Shown here one piece after another: positions 5,856-14,674 of a stretch of 37,257 bases of DNA. Below the pieces are notes generated by a model. It did no database searches. It was not told the origin of the DNA and saw only the letters and a program-made list of their open reading frames with translations. The DNA is from JBARRO01 sp049644265 (GTDB lineage: Bacteria > Bacteroidota > Ignavibacteria > UBA10030): contig JBARRO010000132.1 of NCBI GenBank assembly GCA_049644265.1, forward strand, positions 1 through 37,257, in the 5' to 3' direction. A program made the position numbers and the translations under genes. Each line of letters starts with the position of its first letter. The first letter of the stretch is position 1.

Positions 5856-7033
5856 AAGATCGTCTGAACCTCAACGGAGTAGACGGCCGGAAGGTCGTGA
5901 ACGGCGGCGTTCCAGGTGTCTCCGCCGTCGGGCGAGACATACACTTGTCCGCCCGTCGTTCCGAAATAAATGCCGCAGGAATCAAGTGAATCCACCGCCA
6001 TCGCATCGCGCAGGACGTTCACGTAACAATTCTGTTGCGGTAATCCCTTCGTCAGCGGTTCCCACTCGTTGCCTCCCGAGCGGCTTCGGTACACGCGCAG
6101 CTTTCCGTCCGGCGGAAAATGCTCGGAGTCGCTTTTGATCGGAATGACATAGACCGTATTCGGCTCGTGTGCGTGAACGTCGACGACGAAACCAAAATCG
6201 GTCGGAAGGTTGCCGCTCACCTCATGCCATGACTCGCCCGCATCGTCGGTGCGCATGACGTCCCAGTGCTTCTGCATGAAGAGCGTGTTCGGCCGGGAAG
6301 GATGCAGGGCGATGCGGTGGACACAATGCCCCACCTCGGCTTTGGGGTCGGGAATGTATTGCGAGACGAGCCCCTGATTGATCGCCCTCCAGGTTTTTCC
6401 GGCGTCGTCTGTGCGGAAAACTCCGGCGGACGAGATCGCGACGTACATCCGGCCCTTTCGGTCGAGAAGAATCGTATGGAGACCCATACCGCCAGCGCCG
6501 GGAGCCCACTTCGGTCCGGTCCCATGTCCGCGCAAACCCGCCAGCTCGTGCCAGGTCTGGCCGCCATCGGTCGTTCGGAACAGAGCGGCATCCTCCACGC
6601 CGGCATAAACCGTATTCGGATCGTCGAGGGATGGCTCCACGTGCCACACGCGTTTGAATTCCCAGGGATGCTGGGTGTCGTCGTACCATTGATGGGTAGT
6701 CAGAGGCTTTCCAGTGGTAGGGGAGGTGTCGTAGACGAACTTATTGCTTTCGCCCGTGGGCATGCCTTCCGGTGTCGCTGTTGGCTCCCCCGGTTTCGTG
6801 CCAGGCTGGAACCACGACTTTCCGCCGTCGTCTGAGCGCTGAATGATCTGTCCAAACCATCCGCTGGTTTGGGAGACATAGATGCGGTCGGGGTCTGCAG
6901 GGGATCCCTTCATATGGTAGATTTCCCACCCGGCAAAATGCGGACCGCTCACATCCCAGGTTTTCCGCTTTTCATCGGATGAAAGAATGAACGCTCCTTT
7001 GCGTGTACCGACCAGAACCCGAACTCGCTTCAT
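5852..7033 (-). CDS. BNR/sialidase-like beta-propeller protein
   Basis: A 393-residue protein with repeated BNR (Asp-box) motifs of the S-x-D-x-G-x-x-W type, for example SDDGGKSW, TDGGQTW, TDDAGKTW, TDDAGESW and SPDGGDTW. These indicate a six- or seven-bladed propeller of the exo-alpha-sialidase/VPS10 type. There is no signal peptide, so it is probably cytoplasmic. The sialidase catalytic Arg triad is not evident, and the annotation should stay structural. The ATG at 7033 has AAGGAG 7 nt upstream and a good promoter at 7058-7085. It is the first gene of a two-gene operon with the MoaD-like protein, an association that may mark a small-modifier or cofactor role. Confidence 0.8.
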   Translation of the reverse strand: MKRVRVLVGTRKGAFILSSDEKRKTWDVSGPHFAGWEIYHMKGSPADPDRIYVSQTSGWFGQIIQRSDDGGKSWFQPGTKPGEPTATPEGMPTGESNKFVYDTSPTTGKPLTTHQWYDDTQHPWEFKRVWHVEPSLDDPNTVYAGVEDAALFRTTDGGQTWHELAGLRGHGTGPKWAPGAGGMGLHTILLDRKGRMYVAISSAGVFRTDDAGKTWRAINQGLVSQYIPDPKAEVGHCVHRIALHPSRPNTLFMQKHWDVMRTDDAGESWHEVSGNLPTDFGFVVDVHAHEPNTVYVIPIKSDSEHFPPDGKLRVYRSRSGGNEWEPLTKGLPQQNCYVNVLRDAMAVDSLDSCGIYFGTTGGQVYVSPDGGDTWNAAVHDLPAVYSVEVQTIL

Positions 7034-7057
7034 GCCGTTGCTCCTTTTTTTTCGTCT

Positions 7058-7085
7058 AAGATACGCGATTATTCGAATTTGTCAA
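7058..7085 (-). promoter_or_regulatory. Sigma70-like promoter for the BNR-moaD-like operon
   Basis: On the minus strand a perfect TTGACA (7080-7085) and TATCTT (7058-7063) are separated by 16 nt. An AAGGAG ribosome site follows at 7041-7046, 7 nt before the ATG at 7033. Confidence 0.65.
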
Positions 7086-7211
7086 TCAGAAATGTAGCCG
7101 ATATGAAGAGCGGGATTTGGAAGCCGGCTCTGTATGGGCTGTCTTTTGCTTTTCTAGACGACCCTTCTTAAGTTGTTCGAAACCAATCTATTTTCCCTCC
7201 CGAGATCCTGT

Positions 7212-7781
7212 ATGAAAATTGCCCAGTGTGTTTGTGCCTTCATTCTCATCATCTCTCTCTCACCGGTGTTGACCGCACAAGGCCAGCCAAAAATCCTCAT
7301 TGTCTATTATAGTCAAACGGGACACACGAAAGCGATGGCGGAGGCAGTCGCGAGGGGCGCCAAAACGTCATCGGTTACGGTTAAAACCGTGGCGGAAGCA
7401 ACGACCGCAGATATTCTCTCCGTGGACGCCATCATCGTAGGAACTCCGGTCTACAATGCAAACGTTGCACCGCAGGTTCAGGAATTCATCAACGGTTGGC
7501 CGTTTGAAGGTGCGCTGTTGAAGGACAAGATCGGAGCGGCGTTTGTGACCGGGGGAGGAATTTCTGCGGGTGAAGAGTTGGCACAGCTGAACATCCTCCA
7601 CTCCATGTTGGTGTTCGGGATGATCGTCGTGGGTGGACCGGAGTGGACGAGCGCTTTTGGAGCGTCGGCAATTACCGGCGAGCCTCCGTTCGACACAAAA
7701 TCCGTTGATGAAAAATTCCTGAGGAAGGGCGAGGCACTCGGAAAACGTGTCGCGGAAGTTGCTGCAAAGATGAGGAAGTGA
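7212..7781 (+). CDS. Exported flavodoxin/WrbA-like FMN protein
   Basis: A 189-residue protein from the ATG at 7212. An in-frame upstream start at 7173 would spoil the signal peptide. Residues 1-24 are a Sec signal peptide ending near LTAQG. The rest is a flavodoxin fold: an FMN phosphate loop (YYSQTGHTKAMAEAV), the GTPVYNANV segment, and the second FMN loop (FVTGGGISAGEE). It resembles NAD(P)H:quinone oxidoreductase/WrbA proteins, which reduce quinones by two electrons. An exported flavodoxin is less common than a cytosolic one and might serve periplasmic redox chemistry. It is divergent from the BNR gene, with the terminator at 7931-7955 downstream. Confidence 0.8.
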   Translation: MKIAQCVCAFILIISLSPVLTAQGQPKILIVYYSQTGHTKAMAEAVARGAKTSSVTVKTVAEATTADILSVDAIIVGTPVYNANVAPQVQEFINGWPFEGALLKDKIGAAFVTGGGISAGEELAQLNILHSMLVFGMIVVGGPEWTSAFGASAITGEPPFDTKSVDEKFLRKGEALGKRVAEVAAKMRK

Positions 7782-7791
7782 TTACACAGAA

Positions 7792-7875
7792 GACGCGGAT
7801 TTGGCGCAGATGACAGATTGCGCATGTGATTGCGCTGATGACGCAGATTTAGCGCAGATGACAGATTTCGCAGAT
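7792..7875. repeat. Seven-unit degenerate 12-nt tandem array
   Basis: Seven consecutive 12-nt units, such as GACGCGGATTTG, GCGCAGATGACA and GATTGCGCATGT. Units 1-2 recur nearly unchanged as units 5-6, giving a 48-nt higher-order period; 33 nt at 7792-7824 and 7840-7872 differ at 3 positions. It starts 10 nt after the flavodoxin stop codon. Confidence 0.75.
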
Positions 7876-7930
7876 TGTGAGCATGGGATTATGAGAAAAT
7901 AGGCGTACCTCGCAGACCCAGTAGAACAAA

Positions 7931-7955
7931 AAAGCCAGCTCAATGCGCTGGCTTT
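7931..7955. terminator. Bidirectional intrinsic terminator
   Basis: AAAGCCAGC (7931-7939) pairs perfectly with GCTGGCTTT (7947-7955) around a 7-nt loop, with A-rich and T-rich flanks. It can serve the plus-strand flavodoxin gene and the minus-strand zinc-finger gene ending at 8053. Confidence 0.75.
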
Positions 7956-8011
7956 CTGGTTTTCTCTGCCCAAATCGAGGCAGCCAGATTGAAAGACAGA
8001 ATTGTTGCCAC

Positions 8012-8052
8012 TCTCAATCTACAATTGAAAATTGACGATTTACAATTGTAGT
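8012..8052. repeat. Degenerate heptamer array with an embedded inverted repeat
   Basis: Consecutive 7-nt units tctcaat/ctacaat/tgaaaat/tgacgat/ttacaat (8012-8046) and a partial sixth. Within it CTACAATTG (8019-8027) is the perfect inverse of CAATTGTAG (8043-8051). It abuts the stop codon of the gene at 8053-8289. Confidence 0.6.
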
Positions 8053-8289
8053 CTACTTCACCGGCAACGAACCGAACCCTCCGCACTGTGTGCAGGGCGT
8101 GTGCGACTTGCTGAACCCTGTGCCGTGGCAATGATGACACGGTACGGAATGTTGAGAGACGAAGCCGAAGCCCCTGCATTGGCTGCAAATGCGATGATCG
8201 CCCGTCAGGCCGGTCCCCTTGCATTTCGTACAGGTCACGCTTTCGTGAGTCTGACCGGTAACCTCCTTGCCAGCGACGTTTGTTACCAT
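8053..8289 (-). CDS. Free-standing DnaJ-type zinc-finger protein
   Basis: A 78-residue protein carrying four CxxCxGxG-type modules: CTKCKGTG, CSQCRGFG, CHHCHGTG and CTQCGGFG. This is the cysteine-rich zinc-binding domain of DnaJ, which binds two Zn ions, but there is no J domain and no substrate-binding C-domain. The chosen ATG at 8289 has AGGAG about 7 nt upstream; an upstream in-frame start at 8319 lacks one. Such orphan domains may act as small thiol-disulfide or chaperone-like factors. No partner is visible nearby. Confidence 0.75.
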   Translation of the reverse strand: MVTNVAGKEVTGQTHESVTCTKCKGTGLTGDHRICSQCRGFGFVSQHSVPCHHCHGTGFSKSHTPCTQCGGFGSLPVK

Positions 8290-8638
8290 GTTCTGCTCCT
8301 CTTGATTGTGTGAGAGCAACCCGACAAACAGCTAAAAGGACGTTCGGAAGAGCTCAACGCGCATCTTTTCTTCACTCATAGTACTCAATTTACCAGAGGA
8401 CAGCAAGGAACCTACAGACTCGACACGGTCCTCATTCCGTTTTCTGATGCAGTCTCTTAACCCCTCTTCGGCAATTTGGTTAAGATGAGTGACTGGTGTT
8501 CGGCGACGATTCGGCCGGGGCGGAGGGAACCACGAATGTGATAAGTCAGGAATTCTATTGGAGTTAAGATGGCTATCGACGAAAAAGCCGGCCAAAATTG
8601 AGCCGGCTTTTCTAGTTTAAGAGCGATATGTTCTCCTG
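8290..8638. other. Gene-free interval
   Basis: About 350 bases upstream of the zinc-finger gene. It holds the terminator at 8583-8611 and presumably the promoter of the zinc-finger gene. An 87-codon minus-strand open frame (8332-8595) begins inside the terminator and has no protein-like character. Confidence 0.4.
8583..8611 (-). terminator. Intrinsic terminator after the DinB pseudogene
   Basis: AAAAGCCGGC (8583-8592) pairs perfectly with GCCGGCTTTT (8602-8611) around a 9-nt loop. On the minus strand it is followed by further T residues, 28 nt after the DinB reading frame ends. Confidence 0.75.
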
Positions 8639-9212
8639 TCACCTCGGCCTGCTGGCCGGCGGTACAATGCCACCAACCGCAGGTAGACCACCATCTGGCC
8701 ATAATGATCGTTGGAGTGCGTGAGCCGCCCAGAAAGCGAGGTCAAGCCGGGCCAGTTTGTTGCTTCGAAACGGTAGTAGTTCCATCGCATTCTCTGCAGT
8801 CAATGTTGCGATCGCCCTGTGGCCCATGGCGAAGGAGCCTCTGAGGTACTTCATGATGTCCGCTTTCGATTTGATTTCGGGAGGACCTTCGACGCCGATG
8901 ATGCCTGAAGGAACTGGCTCTCCCGTCAAGACACTCCACATGTCGTAATTGTCCGTGGCAAGGTGCTTCACCTGAGCGGCAAACGTGCGCACCCCCTTGC
9001 AGGCGCCTTTCCGGTATCTGTAAACTTTCCGGGCTGAAATAGAACCGATCCTCTGGCATCGCTTCAGCGACATCAACAATGTTTTTTTCGATGCTGCTGA
9101 GTTGACGTTCGCATGCGGCAGCAATGCTGTGGGTTGTCTGCTGTGCCCGGGCTATCGTGCCGAAGAAGAAGCAGAGAGCGAAGAGAAAGCGAGCGTGGAA
9201 AAAAGGGTTCAC
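8639..9212 (-). pseudogene. DinB-family protein with signal peptide, broken by frameshifts
   Basis: Three frames must be joined to read one protein. It starts at 9212 with a Sec signal peptide (FLFALCFFFGTIARAQ) and runs to FSPESLQIPE. Near 9005-9020 it continues in another frame as KGVRTFAAQVKHLATDNYDMWS through LDLAFWAA. Near 8715 it shifts again to THSNDHYGQMVVYLR, and near 8670 it shifts back to GGIVPPASRPR and a stop at 8639. The pieces, in order, form an exported DinB-like four-helix protein with the family's C-terminal HxxxHxGQ-type metal site. At least three indels make this a decayed gene, or a locus of poor sequence quality. The terminator at 8583-8611 is intact. Confidence 0.75.
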
Positions 9213-9280
9213 TATGTTATCTCATCATGAAGAAAATTTCATTGCTTTGAAACTCTTATCCACAGATCTAAGTTCTAAAC

Positions 9281-9316
9281 CTCTGTGACCTCTTCTCTCT
9301 CGGTGTCCTCTGTGTA
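9281..9316. repeat. Four-unit 9-nt tandem array
   Basis: ctctgtgac/ctcttctct/ctcggtgtc/ctctgtgta: four 9-nt units, all beginning CTC, in the gap between the DUF5916 gene and the DinB pseudogene. The motif type recurs (inverted) at 20316-20351. Confidence 0.6.
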
Positions 9317-9338
9317 ATGTCTTTCCAAACGCGGGATC

Positions 9339-11510
9339 TCAACTCCTCCACAAATACGACACCTTGAAAAATATCCCCCGGTACGTTTCGAGATACGTAG
9401 TGGCCGGTTCGTAGGCTGTCTGATTCCATGCAGTGCGCTCAAAAAGCGAACCGTAGCCGAGGTACATGACAGTTCCGGGGATGTACGTAAACGAGAGCAG
9501 GAAATCGTCTGTGAGGTTCTTCCTGAAACCATTATATTCGGCAATCGTCCGGACAAACCAGTACTCGTTCCATTGATACGTCAAGCGGACGCGACCGATG
9601 GGATATTCATAGACGAGAGAATTGTCCGACGCACGGGAGAGGCTCGCGTAAGTCCCCGTCAGCGTCATATTGAAATTCTGCCACGGCTGAAAGTCAAGGG
9701 TTCCGCTTACCGTAGTTCCGTTCCCCTGCTCCGGACTTGAGGAATAGATTACGGCATTTCCGTGGAATGAGGACAGGTAGAAATAGACTTCCTTCGAAAA
9801 CTGTCCGCCTCCGGCGACCCTCACCCCCCGGTCGGAAAACCGCGCTCCGGCGAAGATTTCCGTCGCTTCAATATATTGTGCACTTGCCGTCAGACTTCCG
9901 AGGACGGTCGCGGCAACAGTAAACCGGTTTGTCGTCTCCCACAATCCACCCGGCTCATCCCTCAGCACTGAAAGGAACATTGTCAGGTCGATGCGGTCGA
10001 CACTCCCCGATGACGGAAAAATCTTTGGCGTTATATAACCACCGAAGCCGAGAACTCCCGTTCGCGTAAGGAATCCATCGTCGAGGGCAAATGCCTGTGA
10101 GACCTTGTTCGCCTCCAGGCCCCATTCCACTTCTCGTTGGCTCGACCGATACAAAAGTGACAGCGCATGTCCGTCGTCTGCGTTCGTTGAGTCGGTTTGC
10201 CGCGTCATTGACCCGAGCGCGTGGTACTCCAGCGAAGTGGACGGCGAAATCCGAATGAGACCATCCAAGCCTCCTGCCCTGTTGTATGTCGCTCCCCATT
10301 CTCTCCCTGCGTAGATCCCTCCCACATAACTGTCTCCGCCGCCGAACGCCTGCTTGTATCGCACAATTGGTACAACGGCGTGATTACCGTAGTTCAAGGA
10401 ACGTCCGTTTGTCAGGTCGTCTACAGCGATGATTGCCGCCAGAGATCCGTCGTGACTTGTTTTTCCACTCAATTTGAGCCCCGTTTGCGGATTCACAATC
10501 TTCCGCGTGTACACACCGTAGAGAACTCCCTGCTGTCGTCCCTGGTCAATTCCCCCGATGTTCAGGAGGTCCGTCCCCTCGAGGAAGAACGGGCGCTTTT
10601 CTGCAAAGAACAACGGTGACCGGAGGTTGATATCGACCTGGCCTGCGTCGGCTTCAACCTGGCTGAAATCCGGATTATATGTGGCATCCAGAATGAGCTG
10701 AGGTGTGATTCCGTATTTCGCCGTTACACCCGTCTCTCCCTTGCTGACGAACTGCTTCAGGCTGCCCTGATCCTTGTGGTACTTTTCGCTGTAGGTAAAT
10801 GCCGGCAATACTTCCCAGAACGCATAGTGCTTCAGCCCTTCGTATTCCAATCGGCCCATCTGCGTGAGGAATTGGTATCCTTTGGAGGGATCGAGCGGCG
10901 GATAGGCAACATGTTCCAGTCTGCGTCCGACCTGACGCTCAAAGATCATTCCCATCGACGTGGGATCGCCATCGTTGTAGCGGATGCTCTTGAGCGGAAT
11001 GCTCGCCTCTACGGTGTAGCCCTGGTCGTCAATCCGGCCGGCGCTGCTCCAGACAAAATCGACGCTGATATCTTCGTTCGTGTTCGTGCCCCGGCTGTCC
11101 ATTTGAATGCCGATTGGATTGACGTAGAAGGCAAAGAGCGATTGCTGGTCGTCAAACGTATCCATATTCAGGCAGATGAAATCGTCGTTCCGGATGTTGT
11201 CGCGCTGTGTCAGTGTCGCTTTGATTTTGGAGGGCTCCGGGTCAAAACAACGGAAGGCAAAATACAAGTTGGTATCGTCATACGCGGCATAGGCAACTGT
11301 CGATTCCGGAATCATTTTCCCAAAATCGGGGTAGAATGATCTGAAGCTTGTGACCATGAGGGCCTTACTCCAGACAGGGTCGTCGAGTTTGCCGTCGATA
11401 CGCGGCGGGGTGTCGGTACGAGCCGGTTTCATGGCATCGCCGGCGGGAAGATCTGTAAAGAAGAAGGTGGAGAACAAGAGGGAGCATACAATGCGACTTG
11501 CTCGTTTCAT
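9339..11510 (-). CDS. Exported DUF5916 protein with CBM9-like domain
   Basis: A 723-residue protein from the ATG at 11510, with GGAAGG upstream. Residues 1-24 are a signal peptide. Residues about 30-220 resemble the family 9 carbohydrate-binding fold (RIDGKLDDPVWSKA, YAAYDDTNLYFAFRCFDPEP, VEASIPLKSIRY). The rest resembles DUF5916, predicted to form an outer-membrane beta-barrel (alternating aromatic strands, terminal FKVSYLWRS ending in an aromatic-rich strand). Such proteins are common in the Bacteroidota and relatives. The ligand is unknown, with polysaccharide or glycan-linked material plausible. It is divergent from the arylsulfotransferase-like gene. Confidence 0.85.
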   Translation of the reverse strand: MKRASRIVCSLLFSTFFFTDLPAGDAMKPARTDTPPRIDGKLDDPVWSKALMVTSFRSFYPDFGKMIPESTVAYAAYDDTNLYFAFRCFDPEPSKIKATLTQRDNIRNDDFICLNMDTFDDQQSLFAFYVNPIGIQMDSRGTNTNEDISVDFVWSSAGRIDDQGYTVEASIPLKSIRYNDGDPTSMGMIFERQVGRRLEHVAYPPLDPSKGYQFLTQMGRLEYEGLKHYAFWEVLPAFTYSEKYHKDQGSLKQFVSKGETGVTAKYGITPQLILDATYNPDFSQVEADAGQVDINLRSPLFFAEKRPFFLEGTDLLNIGGIDQGRQQGVLYGVYTRKIVNPQTGLKLSGKTSHDGSLAAIIAVDDLTNGRSLNYGNHAVVPIVRYKQAFGGGDSYVGGIYAGREWGATYNRAGGLDGLIRISPSTSLEYHALGSMTRQTDSTNADDGHALSLLYRSSQREVEWGLEANKVSQAFALDDGFLTRTGVLGFGGYITPKIFPSSGSVDRIDLTMFLSVLRDEPGGLWETTNRFTVAATVLGSLTASAQYIEATEIFAGARFSDRGVRVAGGGQFSKEVYFYLSSFHGNAVIYSSSPEQGNGTTVSGTLDFQPWQNFNMTLTGTYASLSRASDNSLVYEYPIGRVRLTYQWNEYWFVRTIAEYNGFRKNLTDDFLLSFTYIPGTVMYLGYGSLFERTAWNQTAYEPATTYLETYRGIFFKVSYLWRS

Positions 11511-11628
11511 GGGACCTTCCTTCTGGAAACAAGGGCTAACCATTGGACGGACAGTTGACCAGCAAAAATGTTACGGAATCTTCCGCTTTTTTGTTGCACC
11601 TTCCACGAAGGAGCTTAACGGAATGTGT

Positions 11629-11655
11629 ACCACGAAGGGCACTAAGGGCACGAAG
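11629..11655. repeat. Three-unit 9-nt tandem array
   Basis: accacgaag/ggcactaag/ggcacgaag: three 9-nt units in the divergent intergenic region between the DUF5916 gene and the arylsulfotransferase-like gene. Confidence 0.6.
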
Positions 11656-11681
11656 AGCGAAAAAGGTAAGAAATACCTAAG

Positions 11682-11716
11682 AGTAATTGGAAATTGGACA
11701 TTCACAACTGGATATT
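11682..11716. repeat. Five-unit heptamer array
   Basis: agtaatt/ggaaatt/ggacatt/cacaact/ggatatt: five 7-nt units ending 21 nt before the ATG of the arylsulfotransferase-like gene, where promoter or leader sequence would be expected. Confidence 0.6.
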
Positions 11717-11737
11717 GAAAACCGAGCTTTTCGTTCT

Positions 11738-13453
11738 ATGAAACCCCTTCTCCCCATCTCACTCGTCCTCCTATTCCTCGTACCGGCATGCACCAAACGA
11801 AGTGACATCTCCAATCCAGGCGAGAATCGACTCATCGATGTAGCCGTCGAACGGTTCCCGCTATCCCCGCTGACCGCCCTCGCAAGGTTTAGAACCACTT
11901 TGCCTTCAAAAGTCACTGTGATCATCAAGGGACAGGACGGGGAAGATCTGACAAAAAATTTTGAACAACTTGAAACTGAGCATGAGGTTCCCATTCTGGG
12001 CCTCTATCCAAACTTCATAAACACGGTAATCCTCCGCGTAGAATCAAACGATGGCACAACTGCATTGGATTCACTCAAGATCCAAACCAAACCTCTTCCC
12101 AAGAAATTTCAAGGCCTGAAGATTCTCCACCGGGAATCGAGCCGCCTGGCGGAGGGATTCTTTTTCATTCTTCTATACAGAGAATTTGCCGGATCGAGCG
12201 AGGAAGGCATGTTCCTCGCAATCGACAACCACGGAAAGATCCGATGGGCCTATCTTGGAAACTGCATATTCTGGGCAAAGGTGCTCGCGAACGATCGGTT
12301 CCTTCTCCCCATGCCGACCAAACTCTCCGACACGAGAAAAATACTGCGATCCGCAGTTGAATTCTCGCTCGGCTACGTTGGCTGGTATTCGGTTCTTAAA
12401 AGCCTCCCGCGGATAGAAGAGCCCGACCGGCAGGCACCATCCACGGTGACACAAAAGACTTTTTGGGGCAATATCGAGGATTGGGTTATCGATCAGGTTC
12501 CGGATTCATGGAAGGCGAACAACACGCTTGTCGAAATTGACCTCTTCGGCCGGGAAAGAAAGGTGTGGAAGGTGGATGGATTCCTGTTCCACCACGATTG
12601 CGTCGAACTTTCGAATGGTAATCTTCTTGCGCTGGCGGGCACCTGGCAGAGTGTTGAAGATCTCATTGTTGAAATCGACAGAAGCTCCAACTCTGTCGTT
12701 CGGACCATCGATTTCAAAAAGATCCTCGACTACCAACGACCGCCTGCTCCACGACACGTTTCTCCTCCGGACGATTGGCTGCACCTGAACGCGCTCTATC
12801 TTGACTCCCGAGACAGTTCCATTGTGGTTTCAGCCAGAAATCAAAGCGCCGTCGTGAAACTCAGTCTTGGATCACTTCAAATTCGCTGGATTATGGGCAA
12901 TCATGAACACTGGCCCCCCTCTTTTAAGAATTTCCTTCTTCAATCTCCTGGGAAGAGCTTCGAATGGGAGTGGGGGCAGCATGCGCCCGTGCAGAACTCC
13001 ACAGACCCGAACAGAATTCTGCTGTTCGACAACGGAAATCTCCGTGGATACGACTCGCCTCTCCAACCTGAGGCGAATTTCTCACGCGGTGTGGAGTTCG
13101 AGCTAGATGAGGCGAATCAACGCATCAAGCAGATTTGGCAATTCGGTCAGGAGAGAGGGAACGAGCTCTATTCTCCTGTCGTCGGCAGTGTAGGGTATTT
13201 GCCCAACGGGAACAGGCTCATTTGTTTCGGGGCAATCGCGAGGGACTTGGCGGGAAATCCGGTGGAATGGATTCAACCAAACAAGGACTCAACGGGGTTC
13301 GAAAACAGGAAGGTGAAATCGTCCGTGCGGATTATTGAGGCAAGTCGTGAGACACCGGCAAGAGTGTATCTTGAGCTGTCGTTTGAGGATACAGGAAGAT
13401 CGGATTATATGGGATATTTAGCGTACAGGGCGTTTAAGTTTCCAATTTATTGA
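11738..13453 (+). CDS. Arylsulfotransferase (AssT)-like lipoprotein
   Basis: A 571-residue protein. Residues 1-18 are a lipoprotein signal peptide with a lipobox ending in Cys (LVPAC), so the mature protein is lipid-anchored. The remainder resembles the AssT family of PAPS-independent aryl sulfotransferases: an N-terminal beta domain, then a six-bladed propeller with repeated W/Y-x-D/E-G motifs. Conserved-looking active-site stretches are FHHDCVEL, DDWLHLNALYLD, VSARNQSAVVKL and WGQHAPV, which supply the His, Asn and Arg residues used in this family to hold the sulfate and form the sulfohistidine. I chose the ATG at 11738, not earlier in-frame starts, because it begins the signal peptide. It converges on ygeY, 8 nt away. 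Confidence 0.75.
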   Translation: MKPLLPISLVLLFLVPACTKRSDISNPGENRLIDVAVERFPLSPLTALARFRTTLPSKVTVIIKGQDGEDLTKNFEQLETEHEVPILGLYPNFINTVILRVESNDGTTALDSLKIQTKPLPKKFQGLKILHRESSRLAEGFFFILLYREFAGSSEEGMFLAIDNHGKIRWAYLGNCIFWAKVLANDRFLLPMPTKLSDTRKILRSAVEFSLGYVGWYSVLKSLPRIEEPDRQAPSTVTQKTFWGNIEDWVIDQVPDSWKANNTLVEIDLFGRERKVWKVDGFLFHHDCVELSNGNLLALAGTWQSVEDLIVEIDRSSNSVVRTIDFKKILDYQRPPAPRHVSPPDDWLHLNALYLDSRDSSIVVSARNQSAVVKLSLGSLQIRWIMGNHEHWPPSFKNFLLQSPGKSFEWEWGQHAPVQNSTDPNRILLFDNGNLRGYDSPLQPEANFSRGVEFELDEANQRIKQIWQFGQERGNELYSPVVGSVGYLPNGNRLICFGAIARDLAGNPVEWIQPNKDSTGFENRKVKSSVRIIEASRETPARVYLELSFEDTGRSDYMGYLAYRAFKFPIY

Positions 13454-13461
13454 GCGTTAAC

Positions 13462-14661
13462 CTACTTCCCTCCACTTGCATACTCCAGCGGAAACATCGC
13501 ATACCACGCTACCGCTTTCACCAGATGTTCAACGGGTATCTGCTCCGTCGCCATGTGAGCATGGATTTCGTTGCCGGGGCCGAAGCCAATGCATGGGATT
13601 CCGTGCATCCCCATGATTGCCACGCCGTTCGTACTGAAGACCCAGCGTCCGACTGTCGGCTTTTCTCCGAAGAGCTTCTCGTAGCTCCCGACTCCGCTTG
13701 CAAGAACAGGGTGATCCTCCTTCAGTAACCAGGTGGGATAATACTTTTTTGTGGGATACGTCAGTCCGCGCCAGCTTGGTACTGCATAGTCCAGCACAAC
13801 AACTTCCGCTCCATTCTTCTTCACACCCGGCAGCTCTAGAATTTCCCGTACAGCGGACTCCTGCGTATCCATTGCGGCAAGGCGTCGGTCCAGATGGATG
13901 GTGGATGAGTCCGCAACTGCGCAGAGCGACGGCGACGTGGAGCGAATCTCAGCTATCGTTACGGTCCCCTTTCCGAGGAATGGCTCTCCGGTCAGCCGTT
14001 CGTTGAGCTGCTCGATGTCCTGAATGATCGGGGCCATCTTGTACACGGCGTTGACCCCGCGTTCCGGAGCCGAGCCGTGACAGGAGATTCCTTTCGTGCG
14101 CACTTCGATTTCCATGCGCCCCCTGTGACCGCGGTAGATTGCGAGGTTCGTCGGCTCTGCGACAACCACGACTTCGGGCCGCAGCTTGTCTTCGCGGATG
14201 ATATATTGCCAGCAAAGCCCGTCGCAGTCCTCCTCCTGAACGCTTCCCACAACATACAATGTGAAGTCATCCTCCAGCCCGAGTTCCTTGATCAGCTTCC
14301 CCCCATGAACGATCGAAGCGAGCGCTCCTTTCATGTCGCACGCACCGCGACCATAAATAATTCCATCTTTCTCCGCACCCTTGAACGGGTCGATCGACCA
14401 GTTGGCCGGGTTTCCAACGTCGACCGTGTCGACGTGCGCATCGAGCGCAATGACATGCTTCCCTTTTCCAATCCTTCCCAGAATATTCCCCATCGGATCG
14501 ATCTTCACGTCATCGTACCCGCATTTCTTCATTTCTTGTTCAACCCGACGAATGACTTGCTCCTCATGCGAACTCATTGATTTGATGGCTATGAGATCGC
14601 GCAGGAATTTTACGACGTTCCGTTCATTCTTTTGTGAAGCGCGGAGAATTTCCTTGTGCAT
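13462..14661 (-). CDS. ygeY: YgeY-type M20 family hydrolase
   Basis: A 399-residue M20/ArgE-DapE-type metallohydrolase, close to E. coli YgeY in length. Metal ligands are visible: H and D in ALDAHVDTVD, D in GRGACDMKG, the catalytic EE in SVQEEDCDG, and a late His in NEIHAHMATEQIP. It should hydrolyse an amide or N-acyl/N-carbamoyl amino acid; the true substrate of YgeY is not settled. The ATG at 14661 has GAGG upstream; longer in-frame extensions would run into the preceding gene. It is the last gene of the ten-gene operon and follows the PLP enzyme by 13 nt. Confidence 0.9.
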   Translation of the reverse strand: MHKEILRASQKNERNVVKFLRDLIAIKSMSSHEEQVIRRVEQEMKKCGYDDVKIDPMGNILGRIGKGKHVIALDAHVDTVDVGNPANWSIDPFKGAEKDGIIYGRGACDMKGALASIVHGGKLIKELGLEDDFTLYVVGSVQEEDCDGLCWQYIIREDKLRPEVVVVAEPTNLAIYRGHRGRMEIEVRTKGISCHGSAPERGVNAVYKMAPIIQDIEQLNERLTGEPFLGKGTVTIAEIRSTSPSLCAVADSSTIHLDRRLAAMDTQESAVREILELPGVKKNGAEVVVLDYAVPSWRGLTYPTKKYYPTWLLKEDHPVLASGVGSYEKLFGEKPTVGRWVFSTNGVAIMGMHGIPCIGFGPGNEIHAHMATEQIPVEHLVKAVAWYAMFPLEYASGGK

Positions 14662-14674
14662 AGTTTCCTCTGAT

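Noticed and set aside
8332..8595. 87-codon minus-strand open frame
   Set aside because: Starts inside the terminator at 8583-8611 and has no conserved-looking features.
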